Shown here: positions 61,170 through 64,000 of the stretch, piece by piece | Numbering within the stretch: position 1 is the stretch's first letter | How the letters are laid out: every line of letters begins with the position of its first letter | Assembly: GCA_030705955.1 (NCBI GenBank) | Contig: JAUZPL010000011.1 | Span: 1 to 64,000, forward strand | DNA: 64,000 bases | DNA from: Bacillota bacterium | GTDB lineage: Bacteria > Bacillota > Bacilli > Bacillales > Cytobacillaceae | Reading direction: 5' to 3' | Notes under the pieces: model-generated | What the model was told of the DNA's origin: nothing | Seen by the model: only the letters and a program-made list of their open reading frames with translations | The model's database searches: none | Position numbers and translations under genes: made by a program

Positions 61170-61664
61170 TCAAAACTTCTTTACTTTAATAGGACTAACC
61201 ATTAATCCTGCTAATATAATGGTAATGAATGGATTGCTATAAAGGAAAAAACCCATTCCAGCCATTATCAATCCCGCAAGTGTTATGGGGATTCCCATAA
61301 AATAACCTACCGTAGGCTTGACACTAAATCTTGCTAATCGAAGAGCTCCCATTGTAGGATAAATCATAAAGGCTAATGAAGTAATAAATGATGGTTCAGA
61401 TAAAGAATGGAAGATTAGTGCAGGTGCAACTCCAAAACTTACCACGTCTGAAAGCGAATCCAATTCAACTCCAAATTCACTATTTACCTTCAATTTTCTA
61501 GCAATTCTTCCATCAAATAAATCAAGAAATGCAGATAAAAAAATAAATATAGCAGACATTCTTAAATATCCACTCATATTGAATGTAATAGAAAAAAGGC
61601 CGCATAACAGGTTCCCAATTGTAAACCAGTTAGGAACTGTTTTTTTCACGACTTGAATTGACAA
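61170..61664 (-). CDS. pssA: CDP-diacylglycerol-serine O-phosphatidyltransferase
   Basis: This 164-residue integral membrane protein has the CDP-alcohol phosphotransferase motif D-x2-D-G-x2-A-R-x8-G-x3-D-x3-D as D-L-F-D-G-R-I-A-R...G-V-E-L-D-S-L-S-D near 46-72. It makes phosphatidylserine for phosphatidylethanolamine synthesis. The start is TTG 61664, after AGGGGGA. The decarboxylase gene psd is not next to it. Confidence 0.9.
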   Translation of the reverse strand: MSIQVVKKTVPNWFTIGNLLCGLFSITFNMSGYLRMSAIFIFLSAFLDLFDGRIARKLKVNSEFGVELDSLSDVVSFGVAPALIFHSLSEPSFITSLAFMIYPTMGALRLARFSVKPTVGYFMGIPITLAGLIMAGMGFFLYSNPFITIILAGLMVSPIKVKKF

Positions 61665-61754
61665 GGTAAATCCCCCTTTTTACAAGTCTTTATCCTTATT
61701 TTTTCTATACATCCCAACTTTATCCCCTATATTAACTTCCAATATTTTATCCTT

Positions 61755-62408
61755 CTACTCTTTTTCTAAATCGAAATCAATATCTCCATAACCAAGACGG
61801 TGCAGGTTCTCTGCTATTCTTTCATAGCCAATATCATTCGGATATAAACGGCCAATTGATAAGTATTCCTCTTCATATCCCCTAAAAACTTTATTTATAT
61901 CCACAATAGCAATCTGCGGAATTTTCGAAAAAATATTTAAAGCTTTATTATACTTTTGAATCCATTTTTCTGCTAAGGAGTTATTTGGATAAGGATTATA
62001 AAGGTTAATAATTCTAATAATATATGGGTTAAGATTTTTTGATTTTATTTTATTGATTTTTAACATTATTCTATTGAAATTTTCCAATGAGTTTTTTAAA
62101 TCTTGAATAAATATTTCTTCATTTTCAGCTGATTCAATTTTTCTAACAGCTTGGATGAGATCATTTTCTCCAGCTGTAATAGTAATAATGTTTGCTTCCG
62201 CTATTGCTTCCTTTACAAACTCTTCATTCATTTCATCCAAGATATCTTTAGTTAAAAGGCCAGGTCGTGCAAAAACATGAACCATCATTTGATCTTCTAA
62301 CTCCAATTCAGCCATTCTTCTATATCTTTGTACAAAACCAGTAGAAAAAAATGACGAACCAACACCCACTGAAAGAGAATCGCCTAGAGCAACATAGGTA
62401 AAACTCAT
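61755..62408 (-). CDS. SGNH/GDSL hydrolase
   Basis: This 217-residue protein has block I A-L-G-D-S-L-S-V-G near 7-15, block III T-I-T-A-G-E-N-D-L near 80-88 and a C-terminal D-I-G-Y-E-R-I-A-E-N-L-H segment, but the usual D-x-x-H pair is P-N-D-I-G-Y, with D present and H absent or shifted. Activity is therefore not certain. GGGAGGTGG before ATG 62408 sets the start. Compare the anchored copy at 6166-6987. Confidence 0.78.
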   Translation of the reverse strand: MSFTYVALGDSLSVGVGSSFFSTGFVQRYRRMAELELEDQMMVHVFARPGLLTKDILDEMNEEFVKEAIAEANIITITAGENDLIQAVRKIESAENEEIFIQDLKNSLENFNRIMLKINKIKSKNLNPYIIRIINLYNPYPNNSLAEKWIQKYNKALNIFSKIPQIAIVDINKVFRGYEEEYLSIGRLYPNDIGYERIAENLHRLGYGDIDFDLEKE

Positions 62409-62573
62409 TAGGTCCACCTCCCAAAATCTATACAATATAGATATTCCTTTATGGGCGAATATGCTAATATCGGTCAAGCCAAATAAAAAACTTTTTCCTT
62501 CCATTTAGAATTATATTGAACCACTACCCTCTCAATAACATAGAATGCATTAAAAATGATTAGGTGGTGGCCT

Positions 62574-63287
62574 ATGGAAAACTATACTTATCTTGATCTT
62601 CTTGCAGAATTTGGTGTTGGCGGTGCACACCCAGGTGGATTTCAATTAACAAAAGAGATGTTAGATAGTGAAAAAATTAATAGTCAGACGATTATACTTG
62701 ATGCAGGGTGTGGTACTGGACAAACTTCAGCATATTTGTATAATCAATATCACGCAAATGTGTATGGCCTCGAACTAAATCCAATTATGGTTCAAAAAGC
62801 CAAAACAAGATTTGAACAACAACATTTACCAATCCATTTAAATCAAGGTTCAATTGAGGAAATTCCTTTTGAAGATAATTGCTTTGATTTTATATTATCC
62901 GAATCCGTCCTTGCTTTTGTTAATAAAGAAAAGGCACTTCGTGAATTTAACAGAGTCTTGAAAAAGGGTGGGCGTCTTATCGCTAATGAAATGACACTAA
63001 ATTATTTTCTTACTAATGAAGCTCAACAAGAGATAAAAAAATTTTATGATTTGGATTTCCTATTACTCGAAAGTGACTGGAAGGATTTATTAAATAAAAC
63101 AGGTTTTAATGATATTAAAATTAGTGGCGGGGACCAATCCATGCAAGGTGGGAATACAGCACCTGAATTTCATTTTTCTAAAGATGTAGGCTTTGAACTT
63201 TTTGATATTTTAAATCAACATGGTCAAATTATTATTAAATATCAAGATTCCCTGAGTTACCGAGTAATAACCTGTACAAAGAAATAA
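62574..63287 (+). CDS. Class I SAM-dependent methyltransferase
   Basis: This 237-residue protein has motif I I-L-D-A-G-C-G-T-G-Q-T near 45-55, motif post-I V-Y-G-L-E, motif II F-D-F-I-L-S-E-S near 107 and L-K-K-G-G-R-L near 135. Methylation target is unknown; the sequence is close to small-molecule and ubiquinone-type methyltransferases. AGGTGGTGG precedes ATG 62574. Confidence 0.88.
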   Translation: MENYTYLDLLAEFGVGGAHPGGFQLTKEMLDSEKINSQTIILDAGCGTGQTSAYLYNQYHANVYGLELNPIMVQKAKTRFEQQHLPIHLNQGSIEEIPFEDNCFDFILSESVLAFVNKEKALREFNRVLKKGGRLIANEMTLNYFLTNEAQQEIKKFYDLDFLLLESDWKDLLNKTGFNDIKISGGDQSMQGGNTAPEFHFSKDVGFELFDILNQHGQIIIKYQDSLSYRVITCTKK

Positions 63288-63352
63288 TGTATATTATCCA
63301 TTTCTAAACGAAAAATAACCTTGTTTATATACAAACAACGGTGGTGTGAAAA

Positions 63353-63604
63353 ATGGATCAAACACTCGGGTATTTAAGAGAAATTTTATCTAATTACACA
63401 GATGAACACTCAGAAGGAAGGCATTTATATCGAAAGTTAGTGAAGGGACACTTCTCAACAGAAGGTGCCTTCGTTCAAGAATTAAGCAGTGGAGAAATAG
63501 CCTTTCTAAACAAAATTCTTCCAAATGAAATAAAATATGCTAAAGAAGAACAAGATGAAAAAAGAGCAAAAGAGCTAAATGAAGTATTTGAATTATTGTT
63601 CTAA
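63353..63604 (+). CDS. csgA: CsgA-like sporulation protein
   Basis: This 83-residue protein (D-Q-T-L-G-Y-L-R-E-I-L-S-N...E-I-K-Y-A-K-E-E-Q-D-E-K-R-A-K-E-L-N-E-V-F-E-L) matches the SigG-dependent acid-soluble spore protein CsgA of B. subtilis (82 residues) in start, length and tail, by memory. A GGTGGTG site precedes the ATG. A clear SigG promoter could not be placed. Confidence 0.8.
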   Translation: MDQTLGYLREILSNYTDEHSEGRHLYRKLVKGHFSTEGAFVQELSSGEIAFLNKILPNEIKYAKEEQDEKRAKELNEVFELLF

Positions 63605-63607
63605 AAC

Positions 63608-63648
63608 GTAAAAGATGGCAGCGATTTCATCCTGTCATCTTTTATTAG
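63608..63648 (+). terminator. Terminator after csgA
   Basis: The stem AAAAGATGGCAG/CTGTCATCTTTT (one G.U pair) is followed by A/T-rich sequence. Confidence 0.78.
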
Positions 63649-63761
63649 AAAACAATATAAGAGTATTTCCTAGGCAAGCGCAAAGTGCGACAAAAGTTGA
63701 TCGCCCACCCATGAAATTTTCACCACAAACCGACACAAAATGAGCAGATTAGCCAGTAAAT
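63649..63761. other. Intergenic stretch without recognised genes
   Basis: I see no open frame with a ribosome site and no clear repeat in this span. Confidence 0.3.
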
Positions 63762-63896
63762 TCAACTCTCTTTGCCATTTTCCTTTATTTCTTTTTTTTC
63801 AACAATTTCCCTAAGCTCTCCAGAATCACCTTTTGCATTAATAATTTCAAAAATTTGATTTAAGCCTTCACTAACCTTATCTTCCCTATTTTTCAT
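63762..63896 (-). CDS. Small charged protein of 44 residues
   Basis: An ATG at 63896 follows GGAGG with five bases between. The product (MKNREDKVSEGL...) is rich in E and K and looks helical. No family is recognised. It was not among longer frames because of its size. Confidence 0.5.
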   Translation of the reverse strand: MKNREDKVSEGLNQIFEIINAKGDSGELREIVEKKEIKENGKES

Positions 63897-64000
63897 ACTT
63901 TCCTCCAATTATCTTGCTTTTAGTTTTAGAATTTACAAAGAAAATGAAAAATATGAATGCCACTTATATACGAATGGAACTTATATTTATTATCACCGAT

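Overview
The window comes from a low-GC, endospore-forming Bacillaceae bacterium. The sporulation and germination genes show this: an alpha/beta-type small acid-soluble spore protein, a ger-type germinant receptor operon, CwlJ, CsgA, a DUF2642-like spore protein and squalene-hopene-type cyclase. Other signs are AT-rich intergenic DNA, strong AGGAGG ribosome sites, frequent TTG starts, and a CcpN / PpsR (YqfL) / PPDK cassette. I see no rRNA, tRNA or CRISPR array. I cannot name the species.

Layout. 1-140: the 3' end (domains V and VI) of a group II intron whose body lies left of the window. 370-6000: membrane proteins (two DedA, a YuiD-like PAP2), a gamma-glutamylcyclotransferase-like protein, a YceG-domain pair and a VIT-type metal transporter, with copies of a modular hairpin-rich repeat. 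6.1-18.4 kb: SGNH hydrolase, hemerythrin/PAS sensor, aldo/keto reductase, flavin monooxygenase, GH18 hydrolase, MFS exporter, and a PAS-GGDEF-EAL protein. 18.4-25.0 kb: an 11-gene bacterial microcompartment (BMC) operon on the minus strand. 25.0-29.3 kb: gene remnants, a degenerate rhodanese, FrnE/DsbA-like protein, repeats, a spore SASP, and a CoA-transferase with its probable LytTR regulator. 30-39.3 kb: PBP4-type carboxypeptidase, nitroreductase, Suv3-like helicase, YbxH, and PPDK-PpsR-CcpN. 39.5-44.5 kb: YitT protein and the germinant receptor operon. 44.6-48 kb: ExoA and a divergent MocR regulator / EamA exporter pair, both broken. 48-64 kb: polysaccharide deacetylase, cyclophilin, terpenoid cyclase, NhaC antiporter, CwlJ, HtrA, a two-component system, VanW, YkoP/YkoQ, PssA, SGNH hydrolase, methyltransferase and CsgA.

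The most interesting system is the BMC operon. It encodes two hexameric shell proteins (BMC-H), three pentameric vertex proteins (BMC-P), a PduL phosphotransacylase, a CoA-acylating aldehyde dehydrogenase, deoxyribose-phosphate aldolase (DeoC), an RpiB/LacA-like isomerase, a flavoprotein-like protein and triosephosphate isomerase (TPI). DeoC, TPI, aldehyde dehydrogenase, PduL and the flavoprotein-like protein all begin with a short amphipathic helix of the encapsulation-peptide type. This fits the SPU (sugar phosphate utilizing) BMC class. The inferred route is: deoxyribose-5-P is cleaved to acetaldehyde and glyceraldehyde-3-P; acetaldehyde goes to acetyl-CoA and then acetyl-P; TPI interconverts the triose phosphates inside the shell. 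No alcohol dehydrogenase and no tandem-domain shell protein are encoded, and the RpiB-like protein has Asp at the usual catalytic Cys position.

Other notable points are a coherent LytTR-repeat plus cre architecture before the CoA-transferase, the dispersed modular repeats, and the joint decay of a MocR/EamA pair.
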